This document shows positions 8,801 to 17,723 of a stretch of DNA of 64,000 nucleotides, piece by piece. The stretch comes from an uncultured Bacteroidota bacterium. GTDB taxonomy: Bacteria; Bacteroidota; Bacteroidia; Bacteroidales; P3. Under the pieces are notes generated by a model, which was not told where the DNA came from, did no database searches, and saw only the letters and a program-made list of their open reading frames with translations. The DNA lies in contig CACYIK010000010.1 of the NCBI GenBank assembly GCA_902774395.1, positions 1 through 64,000 on the forward strand, written 5' to 3'. Numbering within the stretch: position 1 is the stretch's first letter; each line of letters opens with the position of its first letter. The position numbers and the translations under genes were made by a program.

Positions 8801-11800
8801 GGAGATGGAATTGCCGTAGGAGACGCTGTCGACGGCGAGGGTGTCGAGGTAGAAGAACACCTTGACATTGGAGGCCGTGTCGGAGCCTTGGTTGCGGACC
8901 AACACATTGAAGGTGATGGGATCGCAAGAGGTGTATGGCTGCCAGGGCCCACTGCCTTCAGGCCAGAGCAGTGCCAAGTCAACATCGGGCTGGTTGACAA
9001 TATGTACCGTATAGGGCGATACTGCACTCTCGCAACCGTAGGCATAGTTATTGAAGCGGATGTTGGGGCGTTTGTTGCCAGGGTTCTCGGTGGCTGCGCC
9101 GTCATAGTCGAAGGTCGAGGGCGAGAGGGCCGCGTTGGCGGTCTTATGGAGCGTGGTCTTGGTCTTTTCCGTATAGAAAGACTGCACACCATTGGTGTAG
9201 GGGGTAGATTTCTCATGCGACACCTGCACCACGATGCTCGACTCGCCGTCCCAGTAGAAGGGCACATCGAGCGGATGCTTCACCCATCCATGCACATCGG
9301 TGCGGTGGATGGTGAACGGCGCACGATGGAAGACCTCTGTGGTGGCCTTCCAGGAGCCAGCGTTCTTGTTGGCGAAGATGGTGTCGGTGGTCAGGCCGAG
9401 ACCCAGCCAGTAGTTGTCGAAGCTTACCTCTGTAGCGGTGCCCCAGATGGAGTCGAGATAGAACGAGAGGGTGTCTATCATACCCGGCTGAAGGCCGGCG
9501 CTACGCAGGTCGTGGGCAGAGTAGATATACTGCTGCTTGGCGACCTTGTTGTTGGGCTGATAGGGAGAGGGGTATTGTTTCTGAGCATTGGTTAAGGAGT
9601 CCGTGCCTACCTGTGTAGTATAGAATTTCTGAACCAGATAGCTCACACCTCTGACGGTGCTGCCGTAGAGAATCTCCGACACGCTGGAGTAGGCTGTGTC
9701 GACGACATTGCCGTCGCCGTCGTACCACACCGGTATCAAGCCCTGCGGAACATTGTCGATTGTCACCGTGTCGCGGCTACCATAGCTCACCCAATGGGTG
9801 TCTAATGTCGCGGGAGGTTCCGGGGTGTAGAGCGAGGCCACGGAGACACGGTTGGTATCGTTGTAGCGTGCGATATCGCCTGCCACCGAGTCGGCCCAGA
9901 CCTTCAAAGTGATAGTGGTATCCTGGGGGAAGCTGAGGTTGACGGGCGTGTTGAAGGTATAGGTGATGATGCCGTTGGCGCTGATGGTGTCGGTGACAGC
10001 CTCGTCCACGGTGTCAACGCCGGCGGTATAGTGGAGTACCAGGCCGTTGACAGTCTGCGTACCGTAGTTGCGCACCCTGACGGTGACATCCTCCAGACCC
10101 ATGCCGCAAGAGGCCTCGGGGAACTGCGGGGCACTGACATCGATATCGGCCACTGGCGGTGCCAGGATGGTCACATGGGCCGCTGCCATGTCGCCCTCGC
10201 AGTCGTTGACGGGATACATAATCCAGGACTCGTCGGTGCTGCTGAGCATCATGGGGTCGTTGGCAGTGGCGAGGCGCCAGTCGGTGGAGTCGCCATTGAA
10301 GGCGATACGGATGAGACCCGCGGTATTCTTTTGGGGTGTTGTATTGGGAATGGGCAAGCCATGGCCGTGCCACACATAGGAAGGCACCTGCTGGGCATTC
10401 CAGTTGTTCGGCTTGGTCAATGCTGTCGTGGTCACGTTGTTCATCGCCACAGCATCCTCGACGACGCCGTTGCGCTTGTAGATGAATGCGCTATTGGCAT
10501 TGAAGGCCACGGACGCCAGGGCGTTAGTATGCACGGTCATCAGCGGGTTGAGCGAAGCGCTGGTGAGGCCTTGCTGCACCAGCAGCGAGGCACCCGGAGC
10601 TATCGTCACGTCTCCGAAGACATAGTTTTTCACCGTAACATTGGTGGCTGCTGTTATCAAGCGCAGCGTGTCGCCCTCCAGATGGGCCGGGACATCGCCC
10701 ACGTTAGTCAGCTGGACGGACAAGGTACGGCTGTTCTGCATCCAGTAGGGCGGGTTGGGTGTCGTGCCCTCGCCCGTAGTCTTAAACTCCACCTGGGTGA
10801 TTCTGATGAGGGGCAGCTCGCGGTGCTGGCGGAAGTAGATGGTGGTGTCCTGACGTATGGTGTCTGTCACCAGCGTGGGGCCGACGAAGAAAGCATTGGC
10901 GTCGGCGGGGTTACGGTACCAGTAGAGTGTCGAGGGGAGTGTCGGTGCCGTGTCGGCGGCATAGATCCTCCAGGTGTCGACGCCCAGCGTCGGGGTGATG
11001 GTGGCGCTGGTGGCATATTGGATGGGCACCGTCACGGCGGCGGGTGCCGACGGGCGGTATTTGCTGATTACGGTGAAGGTGTTGGTGTCGTTGGTCTGGT
11101 TGGGGTCGCCGGAGTACGTGGTCCAGATGAGGATGTTGTAGACCGAGTCGCTATGGGTGCCGAAAGGCAGATGGAGCATCTGACCCGTGGCGATGGTCAC
11201 GGTGTCGTCGGCAGGGACGGTATGTGTCACCTGTGTGCTGTGGACCGTTGAGCCATTGATCTGGTAGGAGAGCGTCAGGCCGGTGCCTGTATATTCGCTC
11301 GTACCGTTGTTTCTCAGGCGCACCACCAGTTCGGTCTGGTCGGGCATGTTACAGGTCTCACCCACGGGGTTGATCATGGCCTCGGGCTCGAAGTCGTAGT
11401 TCAGCGAGACGAACTCGAAGGCACCCGGGCAGGTGGCCGTGGTGCTACGTACGGTGTCGAACATATCGACGGTCACCGAGGTGAGCGGCATACCCACGCC
11501 CTTCACCTGACGGTTGAAGGTGCGGAGGTCGACCAGCGAGCCATCGAGGAAGTTGGGGTTGACAGAGAAGGATGCCGTGTCGGAAGGTTCGGCGAAGAGC
11601 CATTCCTCGAGGTCGGCATACCAGCTGCCCGACTTGTAGTTCAGCTTGGTACCCGGGGCGTAGTAGATGTTGTGTCCGACGACATTGGTAGTCTCGTAGC
11701 CCGGCGCATAACGGAAGGCATAGTTGGTATTGTCAAGGCAGACGACGATATTGTTGAGGAAGCGGCTGTTCTGCAGCACGCCGCCGCCGAACTTGACAGT

Positions 11801-14731
11801 GGCCACGTTGGTACGTGTCGGAGCATTCAGCTTGACCGAGTTGTAGACGACCTCGGCATAGGTAGCCTGGATGATATCGAACGGTGAACTCATGATGTTC
11901 GCCGTGCCGTCGTCGTCACTCACCACCATGTTGTTCGCTATCACGATGGGGTTGTTCTCAGTACCCACAACCTTGCCCACGCCGATACCGCCGGCGCCGT
12001 GCGAGGTGTAGACCTTGTTGGCCATGATGCGCGAAAGGCCGTAGCACTCGTTGACGAAGAGCACGTAGCTCGAGTTGGTCCTTGCATCATACATCTCGTT
12101 CTTCTCGATGACCACGTTCGTCTGGTTCTCCGTCTTGATGGCGTTCTCGTATTGGTTGTAGAAGCGGCTGCGATAGACGGTATTGTTGCTCGAGCGCATG
12201 TCGGAGGCGCGGCCTCTGATATTGACACCCACCTTACCGCCACGGAAGGTACATCTGTTGACGTAGAGGCTGTCGGCAAAACCCGAGTTAATCATCGCGC
12301 CGATACGGAGGGATGCTATGGGGTTCTCCACGCTGTCGGTGAAGGTGCAGCCCTCGAAGCGGCAGTCGACGCTGTTGATGCCGAGTTTTATCATCTCGGA
12401 AAGCAACACGCGGCCCGCCGCAGCGGTGCGGCGCACGAAGTTGACATTGCGGAAGCGCACATGGGCGTTTGCCTCCAGGTTGACGATGCTCGAAGCCTCG
12501 GCCAACGAGTCTGTGACGTCGGCGAAGAAGGTCACGCCGTCGGTCAGCGCCTCGAAGACCAGGTAGTTGCTGGTCGAGCCGCCACTGTAGGGCGTCAGCA
12601 CAAACGGACGGTATTCGCCCGGGGCGAGCTTGACAATCAGCGAGTCGTCGATACCGCAACGGCTCAACGAGAAGAGGAACTGGTCGATGGTGCCGAAGTC
12701 GGCGTTGGCGCCGCCAATCTGGCGCACACCGTTCATGGGGCCGGCGCAGACGATGAACTCGGACTCGATGGTGTCGTTATAAGGCTCATGGTCACGGATG
12801 CGCTGGCCGGCGGCTGTCAAGGTGTCTTCCACCCACACTTTTATAGTGTGGAAACCAGCCGGCAGAGGCACATTGGGGGATATTGTCACCACCTCGGTGG
12901 CGCCACCCGCCAGGCTGCCGCTCCAGTCGTAATAGCCGGTAACCATGTTGCTGCCGGTGTCTATGCTGTAGCTGATACGGATGGCGTTGACCGTCAAGGC
13001 GCCCTGGTTCTTCAGGCGCACATTCACGCTGTGGTCATCCGGCGTCATGGGCATATCACGGTTAGGCGACACCAAGCCATAGGTCGGCGAGGACACGGCG
13101 GTGTCGAAGCCCATGTCGTAGAGCAGCGGCTGGTTCTTGGTCTCGGTGAAGACGAAGGCCGGGCGCACGTTGAACTGCCAGTCGCCCACAGCCATAATCG
13201 AGGGGTCGGCGATGACATTACCGCCCAGCTCGGCATCGTTACCGTTCTTCCATATCGTGGGCTTGCCTGTCCGGGTGGCGATCATCTTCACGGGATTGTT
13301 AATCTCGTCCTCGTCGCCGTCATAGAGCACCTGCACCACGAGGTCCTTACCGGCATAGAAGAAGGAGTCCTGCAGATAGATCGTCTGGGCATCGCCCGCA
13401 TTGGCCTGTGTCACGGTCAGTGCCGTGTCGTAGACCACATGCATGTAGTTCGAGGTGAAAGGATAGTTCTCAGCCACCGACACGTCGACGGTATAGTTTG
13501 TCGGGGCGTTCTTCATTCTGAACTGGAAGCGCGGACGTGTCACATCGCGGCCATACTGCGTCGCGGTGGTGAAGCGCAGCGCCGTGAGGGCACCCGGGCC
13601 ATAGCCCGCATCGTGCATCAGCGCCGAGTCATAGACGAACTCGCTTCTGTTGTCGGCATAGTATACAAAGGGGAGGTTACAACCTGCGGGGGGATTGGTC
13701 CCAACAAATCCCGGTCCTGTGATGCCGGGCTGTGCGACGCCACGCACACAACGATAATCCACCCAGGAGCCCTCGCTGGCGGGGAAACGCACCATATTGG
13801 CATTGCCCGTGGCGTCACGTGCCACGCAGTAGAAGGCCATCGCGGTGTCGTAGCCATGGAAGGGAATGATGCCGCCATAGCGGTTGTTGACACCTACCAC
13901 CGGCGTCAGCTGCATACGTATCGGCGTGGGGTCGCTACCGACACGATAGAAGAGGTAGACAGAGTCGGGGTTGATACCCGCGGACACCGACGTCTTGGCG
14001 TCGAGCATGATACGGGCACCACGGCTGTTGGGGTGATTGTATCCGTCGGGATAGAGCGCCATATTGATGGTAGGCTTCACCATTGCCGAGGCACTAGCCC
14101 TCACCCTGATGTTGTCCAGCCACCAGTGGCCCGTAGCTCCCATGCCCGTCTTGGCGACAATCTCAAACTTGATCATCAGCTTGCGCTCGTTGGCGGGCAC
14201 ACCATTGAACACGCTGTTCAGATCGAAGCGCTCGCTCTTCCATGTCGTGTTCGAGAAATCGCCCGCCGTCCATTCGCTGTAGGCACGCGAACTGAAGGCG
14301 TCGAAGTTGAAAAAGGCGCTACTGGCAGTACCGGAGGTCATGTTGTACTCCGTACGGCCAGTCATCTGCGACCATTCCTCACCAGGACGCTTGTACCATA
14401 TCTTGCAGATACGGGCATTCGTGCCGTTGGGGGCCGCCGAACAGATGTGGTCGAACTCCAAGGCGATGTAGTTCAACGTGGTGTTGCTCGTGAAGTCCAT
14501 CGTGTCGAGGACCAACGTCACTTCACCGGTGGTTTGCTGCATAAGATCCAGCGAACTGCTGCCTCCCGCATGAAGCGTCGTCGAAATACCCGATGCCGAC
14601 GCAGGGACCACCTCATAGCGGATTTCTTCTCCATTTTCGAATCCTTGGGAATACATTACCGTGATCTGAGCACGGGAAATCATCCCACTAAACAGGAAAA
14701 TGGCACTCGCAAGTAATAACCTGAGTTTCAT
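2816..14731 (-). CDS. Giant secreted multidomain protein with T9SS type A sorting domain
   Basis: A 3971-residue protein, one of the longest expected in a bacterial genome. A signal peptide (about residues 1-21, ending SRAQ) is followed by a jelly-roll/MAM-like domain (about 25-215). Two right-handed beta-helix regions lie at about 660-1090 and 2030-2470, rich in N-x-I/V-N turns. A lamin-tail-like domain is at about 1320-1500, a GEVED domain at about 3037-3113 (FIDYNRSGTFTADE), a second jelly-roll at about 3240-3430, and many CARDB-like beta domains (DLALLWP, DIAVAQI openings) fill the rest. It ends in a type A sorting domain (NYPNPFSGFTTIPFSL ... GFYYYGIEVDG), so it should be exported by T9SS and held at or released from the surface. 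An adhesin or matrix role is inference. Unlike its neighbours it carries no short-period repeat array. A -7 box lies at 14821-14828, and tilS follows with a one-base overlap. Confidence 0.9.
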   Translation of the reverse strand: MKLRLLLASAIFLFSGMISRAQITVMYSQGFENGEEIRYEVVPASASGISTTLHAGGSSSLDLMQQTTGEVTLVLDTMDFTSNTTLNYIALEFDHICSAAPNGTNARICKIWYKRPGEEWSQMTGRTEYNMTSGTASSAFFNFDAFSSRAYSEWTAGDFSNTTWKSERFDLNSVFNGVPANERKLMIKFEIVAKTGMGATGHWWLDNIRVRASASAMVKPTINMALYPDGYNHPNSRGARIMLDAKTSVSAGINPDSVYLFYRVGSDPTPIRMQLTPVVGVNNRYGGIIPFHGYDTAMAFYCVARDATGNANMVRFPASEGSWVDYRCVRGVAQPGITGPGFVGTNPPAGCNLPFVYYADNRSEFVYDSALMHDAGYGPGALTALRFTTATQYGRDVTRPRFQFRMKNAPTNYTVDVSVAENYPFTSNYMHVVYDTALTVTQANAGDAQTIYLQDSFFYAGKDLVVQVLYDGDEDEINNPVKMIATRTGKPTIWKNGNDAELGGNVIADPSIMAVGDWQFNVRPAFVFTETKNQPLLYDMGFDTAVSSPTYGLVSPNRDMPMTPDDHSVNVRLKNQGALTVNAIRISYSIDTGSNMVTGYYDWSGSLAGGATEVVTISPNVPLPAGFHTIKVWVEDTLTAAGQRIRDHEPYNDTIESEFIVCAGPMNGVRQIGGANADFGTIDQFLFSLSRCGIDDSLIVKLAPGEYRPFVLTPYSGGSTSNYLVFEALTDGVTFFADVTDSLAEASSIVNLEANAHVRFRNVNFVRRTAAAGRVLLSEMIKLGINSVDCRFEGCTFTDSVENPIASLRIGAMINSGFADSLYVNRCTFRGGKVGVNIRGRASDMRSSNNTVYRSRFYNQYENAIKTENQTNVVIEKNEMYDARTNSSYVLFVNECYGLSRIMANKVYTSHGAGGIGVGKVVGTENNPIVIANNMVVSDDDGTANIMSSPFDIIQATYAEVVYNSVKLNAPTRTNVATVKFGGGVLQNSRFLNNIVVCLDNTNYAFRYAPGYETTNVVGHNIYYAPGTKLNYKSGSWYADLEEWLFAEPSDTASFSVNPNFLDGSLVDLRTFNRQVKGVGMPLTSVTVDMFDTVRSTTATCPGAFEFVSLNYDFEPEAMINPVGETCNMPDQTELVVRLRNNGTSEYTGTGLTLSYQINGSTVHSTQVTHTVPADDTVTIATGQMLHLPFGTHSDSVYNILIWTTYSGDPNQTNDTNTFTVISKYRPSAPAAVTVPIQYATSATITPTLGVDTWRIYAADTAPTLPSTLYWYRNPADANAFFVGPTLVTDTIRQDTTIYFRQHRELPLIRITQVEFKTTGEGTTPNPPYWMQNSRTLSVQLTNVGDVPAHLEGDTLRLITAATNVTVKNYVFGDVTIAPGASLLVQQGLTSASLNPLMTVHTNALASVAFNANSAFIYKRNGVVEDAVAMNNVTTTALTKPNNWNAQQVPSYVWHGHGLPIPNTTPQKNTAGLIRIAFNGDSTDWRLATANDPMMLSSTDESWIMYPVNDCEGDMAAAHVTILAPPVADIDVSAPQFPEASCGMGLEDVTVRVRNYGTQTVNGLVLHYTAGVDTVDEAVTDTISANGIITYTFNTPVNLSFPQDTTITLKVWADSVAGDIARYNDTNRVSVASLYTPEPPATLDTHWVSYGSRDTVTIDNVPQGLIPVWYDGDGNVVDTAYSSVSEILYGSTVRGVSYLVQKFYTTQVGTDSLTNAQKQYPSPYQPNNKVAKQQYIYSAHDLRSAGLQPGMIDTLSFYLDSIWGTATEVSFDNYWLGLGLTTDTIFANKNAGSWKATTEVFHRAPFTIHRTDVHGWVKHPLDVPFYWDGESSIVVQVSHEKSTPYTNGVQSFYTEKTKTTLHKTANAALSPSTFDYDGAATENPGNKRPNIRFNNYAYGCESAVSPYTVHIVNQPDVDLALLWPEGSGPWQPYTSCDPITFNVLVRNQGSDTASNVKVFFYLDTLAVDSVSYGNSISSGATDTVTILRRQLTPGRHSLTAVAHSANDSIASNDTISCSILVTFCGGTYTISSDSAADYHSFGEAIDTLNIAGIVGPVTFSVGNGIYQEQVALSTVKGASVNNTVTFVGEGLRNVLLTAATTQDSNYVFRLDSASYVTLRNFRIEARPTATGNAGNYANALVMEKGTNITLDNLSIKVKGTVNNDNASCVVLGDGISNLTIRNSIIDSGFYSIHSTGTRVGYSNILLENNYLTGFWKVGVDLRGINDLVIRSNRITSGVPNTTGRSLRGLVISRTSGTFLVEKNVINLLDPKNGGKMGMQLERIGSVSSNPGFIVNNMISCEGSGSADLPSGRKPSGIWLDSMSANVKVYYNTVRVNCATTAAATQYLETTEAFHASASVSNIQVMNNIFSNFSKGYAYYVAANNTVIISNFNGYYTESTHPFYWGGQFRANLAALQAANSDDANSQDTLQPSFVSVSDLHLVMTNFVSKAQYTDEVTDDIDGRPRMAIPAPTIGAHEMELLTHDMAVVDIIKPFVPVDTNFSYPNKMPKNIEGDSVLVVAKFYNNGRSIEDNVMWYAYIEGHEAQTRTPNKNLGTFDVEQHKFDSIMMPAPYGIINRHTVHVVVLLPGDTSLSDNDRTAEVFLAPAFNLEARATSTASSDGCGRKNTILQLKVKNVGFKPITMGTPVRIGFLPRILTPVGTTVSTMPDTVEADITFPNQLLINNELTLAMPTSVNLYPTGLATDLTIRIKGWCHHDLDVLPHNDTIAGSTINSYFTPVPPVGYDTVLDYGTWGAVRASQENSIPIRWYNDSTSSIIFFPATNYLQTPYTAAKYNASTLWTNTPQYFDSAVYYLNCQSAKGCPSHFSKVTVRMAPRIPNDMAIEDVLAPLGSRVYMENDTVRVRVNNYGTSAQSNIPITFQLKRGNTVVQTITDTIRATVAPDQPYVFTFNKLLNITTPTTAQTYTLNVWTDLPSDDVRRNDTLRTAYTFRSLAESTYDPSQSGDPSFDVTRVSFNEIDLDMPPLQRGLTVLGTYNVATRDYPVLHVTRGLTDSLILEVTPANAENQRERCKVWVFIDYNRSGTFTADETLISGEAFYNDQAFRTLLSIANNASLGYMRMRIAVAAYEDIADGTNPYTGVPADKDGHTLDFLLFVDEHVNPTDIAVAQIVSPRSYLIRDELAKTVSFRFANKGSMAVTNPTFTYYFDSRNNDPADTTVAGTVTYTGTVYPGRSAIVSLPPHAFPYGLSTLHVYHNVEGDENYANDTIIQEYYRFGETTVILNDQFEVNDGWYAPSGRNLFTHNYWQLGTPNKTRYLRNAYSDANAWVTDIENNIVSGKRGNVSYLYSPIINIAQLKADTLAFYLRRNLINGSSLTVEFYSYENKWIKLDADSTTNWYNNDDDRVFDNTTSGNSYNRYWFKTQQVSDDFNEHLQFRFVYRTPIGTTASSAYGEGCAIDDFYLGRAQRQIDCGVVAIIEPQNPSYGQTIYPKVVVRNYGYDTLRSIQLGYIHYGTNLPKILNATCAIPPNGGLDTFLFTSPFVITSDYPETFDIKAFTNLTGDDLYRDNDTCTRTYSLYPLTNDISAHSFIYPLSSVIAGDTTVTVTLRIRNFGLQPLTTARLSYLVNGRNRIDEDVNFSDYLGRPLMSMEYFNYTFHHKLHAAMGIMRLTGIAKCDSNEYVYNDTVTKHVEGISSVTDLAATAVIVDTSDFNEVRFELVIDNRGARGANNFEVGFYIDNDTNTTYRETYYRAQPIPALTTAYHVFNMTLPTRPARYPTVTGFVHIQGDNDPANDTTSVIARQYIDLEVQRVIVEENAGPLCRTFIQIRNNGNLTLLPITPIQIRGTVNNVPLSFNTYAMIHAGETVHIELENTPQEPERNRVPKSPTRSYVGSGRVVLMGESNTTNNETTVVDVINYYDPSDAPVVDDLKLTLDQNYPNPFSGFTTIPFSLPTPANVRFFVIDAMGHVVNSMERRYGAGPQSITINMDAYPAGFYYYGIEVDGQRLMKKMIMR

Positions 14732-14820
14732 ATTTTATATTATTTATTTTTATTTACTCTGTAGTTTTCAGTCAATTATACGCACAACATCCTACCCTTC
14801 AACAGGGTAGAATTCAGGCG

Positions 14821-14828
14821 CAAATATA
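14821..14828 (-). promoter_or_regulatory. Promoter -7 box of the giant T9SS gene
   Basis: Minus-strand TATATTTG matches the Bacteroidetes -7 consensus TAnnTTTG, about 90 bp upstream of the start codon. No clear TTTG -33 box is seen at the usual spacing. Confidence 0.5.
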
Positions 14829-14965
14829 CGAAGTTTTTTCAACATAAGCGTGAAAAAATTATCCTTCTCACTCTACTAGACGGCGGAAGTCACTTTTTGG
14901 CTCACTTTTTAACACTATCGCTGCTTGTAAAAAAACCTTTACTTCCTCGAGTGAAAAACAAGAGA

Positions 14966-14998
14966 ATAGCCCTTTTCGGGGAAAATCCGAAAAGGGCC
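14966..14998 (-). terminator. Hairpin downstream of rlmB
   Basis: An 11-bp stem (GCCCTTTTCGG / CCGAAAAGGGC) with a short loop lies 26 bp after the rlmB stop. The T-tract on the minus strand is interrupted (TATTCTCTTGTTTTT), so it is only a moderate intrinsic terminator. Confidence 0.6.
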
Positions 14999-15023
14999 AC
15001 AAAATATGGTATAGTATTAACTA

Positions 15024-15800
15024 TCAGTTCATTGAGCGCTGTTCAATCGCCTCATACATAAAGACGCCGGCGGCGACGCTGACGTTGAGCGAGGCAACCT
15101 CGCCGACAATGGGAAGTTTAGCACGTACATCGCTCATCTTCAGCAGTTCGGGGCTAATGCCCGTCTCTTCGTTGCCCATGATGAGGAGGGTGGGTTGACG
15201 GAAGTCGACGGTGCGGTAGTGGACAGCACCCTTTTCGGTGGCGGCAACCACCTGATATCCACATTGCTTCGCCAGGTTAACGACGGTCTTGAGGTTCTGC
15301 TCGCGGCAGACGGGCAGGCGCAGCAGGGCTCCGCTGGAGGTCTTGATGGCATCCTCGTTGAGGGCGGCACTGCCGTGGTCGGGCACGACGAGGGCGGCAA
15401 CACCTGTGCACTCGGCCGTGCGGGCGATGGCTCCCATGTTACGCACGTCGGTGATGTGATCCAAGAGGAGGATAAGTGATGAGTGATGAGTGATGAGTGA
15501 TGATTCGTCGGGGTCAGCCGTTAACTGTTCCATCAGTTCCATGAAGGAGTGGTATTTCACGGCGGCGATGGTGGCCACAACTCCCTGATGGTTTCCCGTA
15601 GTCATCTTGTTGAGTTTCTCCACGGGGACATACTGGAAGGGGATGTCGTGTTCTTTCAGTTTGGTTCTCAACTCGTTCAGCAAAGAGCTATTGAGGCCGT
15701 TCTGTATGAGGACACGCTCTATCTGCGTGCCGCTGGCAATGGCCTCGATGACGGGGCGGAGGCCGTAGATAATCTGCTGTTTATTCTGTGCTTTTTCCAT
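15024..15800 (-). CDS. rlmB: 23S rRNA (guanosine-2'-O)-methyltransferase, RlmB/TrmH family
   Basis: SpoU/TrmH methyltransferases transfer a methyl group from SAM to a ribose 2'-OH in rRNA or tRNA. The N-terminal substrate-binding part begins [10 protein letters not shown]. The SPOUT catalytic core shows [34 protein letters not shown] and [22 protein letters not shown], the three family motifs. 258 residues from the ATG at 15800; longer upstream frames would overlap most of the ABC gene and lack similarity. The start overlaps the ABC gene by 20 bases, so it is the last gene of the hutI operon. A four-unit heptad array (15476-15503) inserts [10 protein letters not shown] just before motif 1. 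RlmB is the closest call; another TrmH paralogue is possible. Confidence 0.88.
   Translation of the reverse strand: MEKAQNKQQIIYGLRPVIEAIASGTQIERVLIQNGLNSSLLNELRTKLKEHDIPFQYVPVEKLNKMTTGNHQGVVATIAAVKYHSFMELMEQLTADPDESSLITHHSSLILLLDHITDVRNMGAIARTAECTGVAALVVPDHGSAALNEDAIKTSSGALLRLPVCREQNLKTVVNLAKQCGYQVVAATEKGAVHYRTVDFRQPTLLIMGNEETGISPELLKMSDVRAKLPIVGEVASLNVSVAAGVFMYEAIEQRSMN
15476..15503. repeat. 7-bp array (GTGATGA, 4 units) inside rlmB
   Basis: Four perfect heptads, open on the rlmB strand, encode SLITHHSS between the linker and the first SPOUT motif. Confidence 0.9.
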
Positions 15801-16434
15801 CGATAATGGTGATTTTTCGGTCGGCCATGGCGGCCAGTTCCTCGTTGTGGGTAACGATGATGAAGGTCTGTCCCAGCTCGTCGCGGAGACGGAAGAAGAG
15901 GTCGTGGAGTTCGCGGGCATGCTGCGAGTCGAGGTTGCCCGACGGTTCGTCGGCCAGCACCACCATGGGTTCGTTCATCAGCGCCCGTGCCACCGCCACA
16001 CGCTGGCATTCGCCGCCGCTCATGGCGGCAGGCTTGTGTTCGGCGCGGTCGGTAAGATGCAGCATGTCGAGCAACTCGAGGGCGCGCTTACGCGCCGGTT
16101 CTGCCTTGTCGCCGCGGATGAGAGCGGGAATCATCACGTTCTCCACAGCGGTAAACTCAGGCAACAGGTGATGGGCTTGGAAGACAAAGCCTATGCGCCG
16201 GTTGCGGAATCGCGCCAGCTCCTTGTCTTTCAGCATCGTCACATCCACGTCGTCGTAGCGGACGCTGCCGCTGTCGGGACGGTCCAGGGTGCCGAGAATC
16301 TGCAGCAGGGTGGTCTTGCCGGCTCCCGAAGGGCCGACGATGGAGACCACCTCGCCCTTTTCAATCTTGAGCGAGATGCCGCGCAGCACCTGCAGGTTGC
16401 CATAGCTCTTGTAGATGTCAGTAGCGGCTATCAT
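15781..16434 (-). CDS. LolD-like ABC transporter ATP-binding protein
   Basis: A 217-residue ATPase with Walker [10 protein letters not shown]-loop [17 protein letters not shown], signature [14 protein letters not shown], Walker [13 protein letters not shown] and H-loop THNEELA. The Q-loop region and size match the LolD/MacB subfamily, which powers release of lipoproteins from the inner membrane or similar mechanotransmission. No LolC/E permease is adjacent, so the partner is unknown. Its ATG overlaps the hutI stop by four bases (ATGA), and its 3' end overlaps rlmB by 20 bases. Confidence 0.85.
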   Translation of the reverse strand: MIAATDIYKSYGNLQVLRGISLKIEKGEVVSIVGPSGAGKTTLLQILGTLDRPDSGSVRYDDVDVTMLKDKELARFRNRRIGFVFQAHHLLPEFTAVENVMIPALIRGDKAEPARKRALELLDMLHLTDRAEHKPAAMSGGECQRVAVARALMNEPMVVLADEPSGNLDSQHARELHDLFFRLRDELGQTFIIVTHNEELAAMADRKITIIDGKSTE

Positions 16435-17666
16435 ACTTCTTTGCCGTTGAGGAAGGTGCGCTCCACTTTGTTCTCGCCGAAAGCGTAGGGCATATACTCA
16501 TAGGAGGATATCGGCTTGGTGATGTAGAAGTTGGCCTTCTTGCCGACGGCTATCGAGCCCACCTCCTCGCTGACGCCCATAGCATAGGCGGTGTTGAGGG
16601 TGGTGGCGTTGAAAGCCTCCTCCGGGGTGAGCCTATAGCGGATGCAAGCCATCGAGAGGACGAGCTGCATGTTGTTCGACGGCGCGGTGCCGGGGTTGTA
16701 GTCCGAAGCCATAGCCACCGAAAGTCCCGCGTCAATCATCTTGCGGGCCGGCGAGAGCGGCAGGTTGAGGAAGAAGGCACAGCCGGGGAGGATGGTGGGC
16801 ATCGTCGCGGAGCCTTTCAGGCACTCGATTTCGGCGTCGCCCATCTGCTCCAGGTGGTCCACCGAGATGGCATTGTATTTCACGCCCACCTGCACGCCGC
16901 CCGAGACGGCCATCTCGTTGGCGTGGATCTTCGGCCGCATGCCGTATTTGATACCCGCCTCGAGGATGCGGGCGGTGTCCTCGACGGTGAAGAAACCCTT
17001 GTCGCAGAACACATCGATGAAGTCGGCCAGTCCTTCGGCCGCCACCTTCGGAATCATCTCATTGATGACCAGGTCGACATAGTCTTCCTGATGGCCACGG
17101 TACTCCATGGGGATGCCGTGGGCGCCGAGGAAGTTCGACTTGATGGTCAGGGGCGAATTCTCCTTCAGACGGCGGATGACACGCAGCAGCTTCAGCTCGC
17201 TGTCGGTGCTCAATCCGTAGCCGCTCTTGATTTCGATGGCACCTGTACCGAGACGCACCACCTCTTCGAGGCGCCGCTGGGCCATGTCGTAGAGTTCCTC
17301 CTCCGAGGCCGCCGCCGTGGCTTTGGCCGAGTTGAGGATACCCCCTCCCCTCTTCGCGATCTCCTCGTAGCTGAGGCCGCGAATCTTGTCGACGAACTCA
17401 TGCTCGCGCGAGTTGGCATAGACCAGGTGGGTATGCGAGTCGCAGAAGCTCGGGAAAACCATCCTTCCGGTGGCATCCACCACTTGGTCGGCATTCCCTT
17501 CCTTCAAATCTTTCATCTCGCCGAAGGCCTGAACCTTGCCATCCTCAATAACCAGATAGGCATCCTTAACGGTCTCCAGCACAGACATCTCCTTACCCTC
17601 TTTCCGCTGCTTCGGCGAGGTCTCCACCCCGACCAACTCTTTGATATTCTTTACCAGTGTTCGCAT
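16431..17666 (-). CDS. hutI: Imidazolonepropionase HutI
   Basis: HutI hydrolyses 4-imidazolone-5-propanoate to N-formimino-glutamate, the third step of histidine breakdown. The 411-residue protein has the amidohydrolase metal site DSHTHL (around residue 80), a KSGYGL block, [19 protein letters not shown] and ASDYNPGT, all typical of HutI. The other hut genes are not in this window; the gene heads an operon with an ABC ATPase and rlmB instead. A complete promoter (TTTG-N19-TATTTTTG) lies at 17691-17721. Confidence 0.93.
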   Translation of the reverse strand: MRTLVKNIKELVGVETSPKQRKEGKEMSVLETVKDAYLVIEDGKVQAFGEMKDLKEGNADQVVDATGRMVFPSFCDSHTHLVYANSREHEFVDKIRGLSYEEIAKRGGGILNSAKATAAASEEELYDMAQRRLEEVVRLGTGAIEIKSGYGLSTDSELKLLRVIRRLKENSPLTIKSNFLGAHGIPMEYRGHQEDYVDLVINEMIPKVAAEGLADFIDVFCDKGFFTVEDTARILEAGIKYGMRPKIHANEMAVSGGVQVGVKYNAISVDHLEQMGDAEIECLKGSATMPTILPGCAFFLNLPLSPARKMIDAGLSVAMASDYNPGTAPSNNMQLVLSMACIRYRLTPEEAFNATTLNTAYAMGVSEEVGSIAVGKKANFYITKPISSYEYMPYAFGENKVERTFLNGKEV

Positions 17667-17690
17667 ATTCTACAACTATTAATTTGGCTG

Positions 17691-17721
17691 CAAAAATACG
17701 ACAATTATTTCACATGGCAAA
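17691..17721 (-). promoter_or_regulatory. Promoter of the hutI operon
   Basis: Minus strand TTTG, 19 bp, TATTTTTG: both boxes of the Bacteroidetes sigma-70-type promoter at standard spacing, about 25 bp upstream of the hutI ATG. Confidence 0.65.
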
Positions 17722-17723
17722 AC

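Larger units (their letters stand above)
14732..15023. other. Intergenic region between rlmB and the giant gene
   Basis: This AT-rich region of 292 bp holds the presumed terminator of the hutI-rlmB operon (14966-14998) and the promoter of the giant gene (14821-14828). No coding potential was seen. Confidence 0.7.

Noticed and set aside
11999..14716. A 905-codon open frame opposite the giant gene, and many other long antisense frames inside it
   Set aside because: They follow from high GC and biased third positions of the real gene. They have no signal, domain or promoter of their own, and their composition is abnormal (Val/Gly/Asp/His-rich).
14966..14998. Hairpin after rlmB as a small RNA or riboswitch
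   Set aside because: A single stem after a stop codon is best explained as a terminator; no conserved aptamer pattern seen.
15801..15920. Longer start for rlmB
   Set aside because: It would lie inside the conserved C-terminal part of the ABC gene and reads as its frame-shifted shadow.
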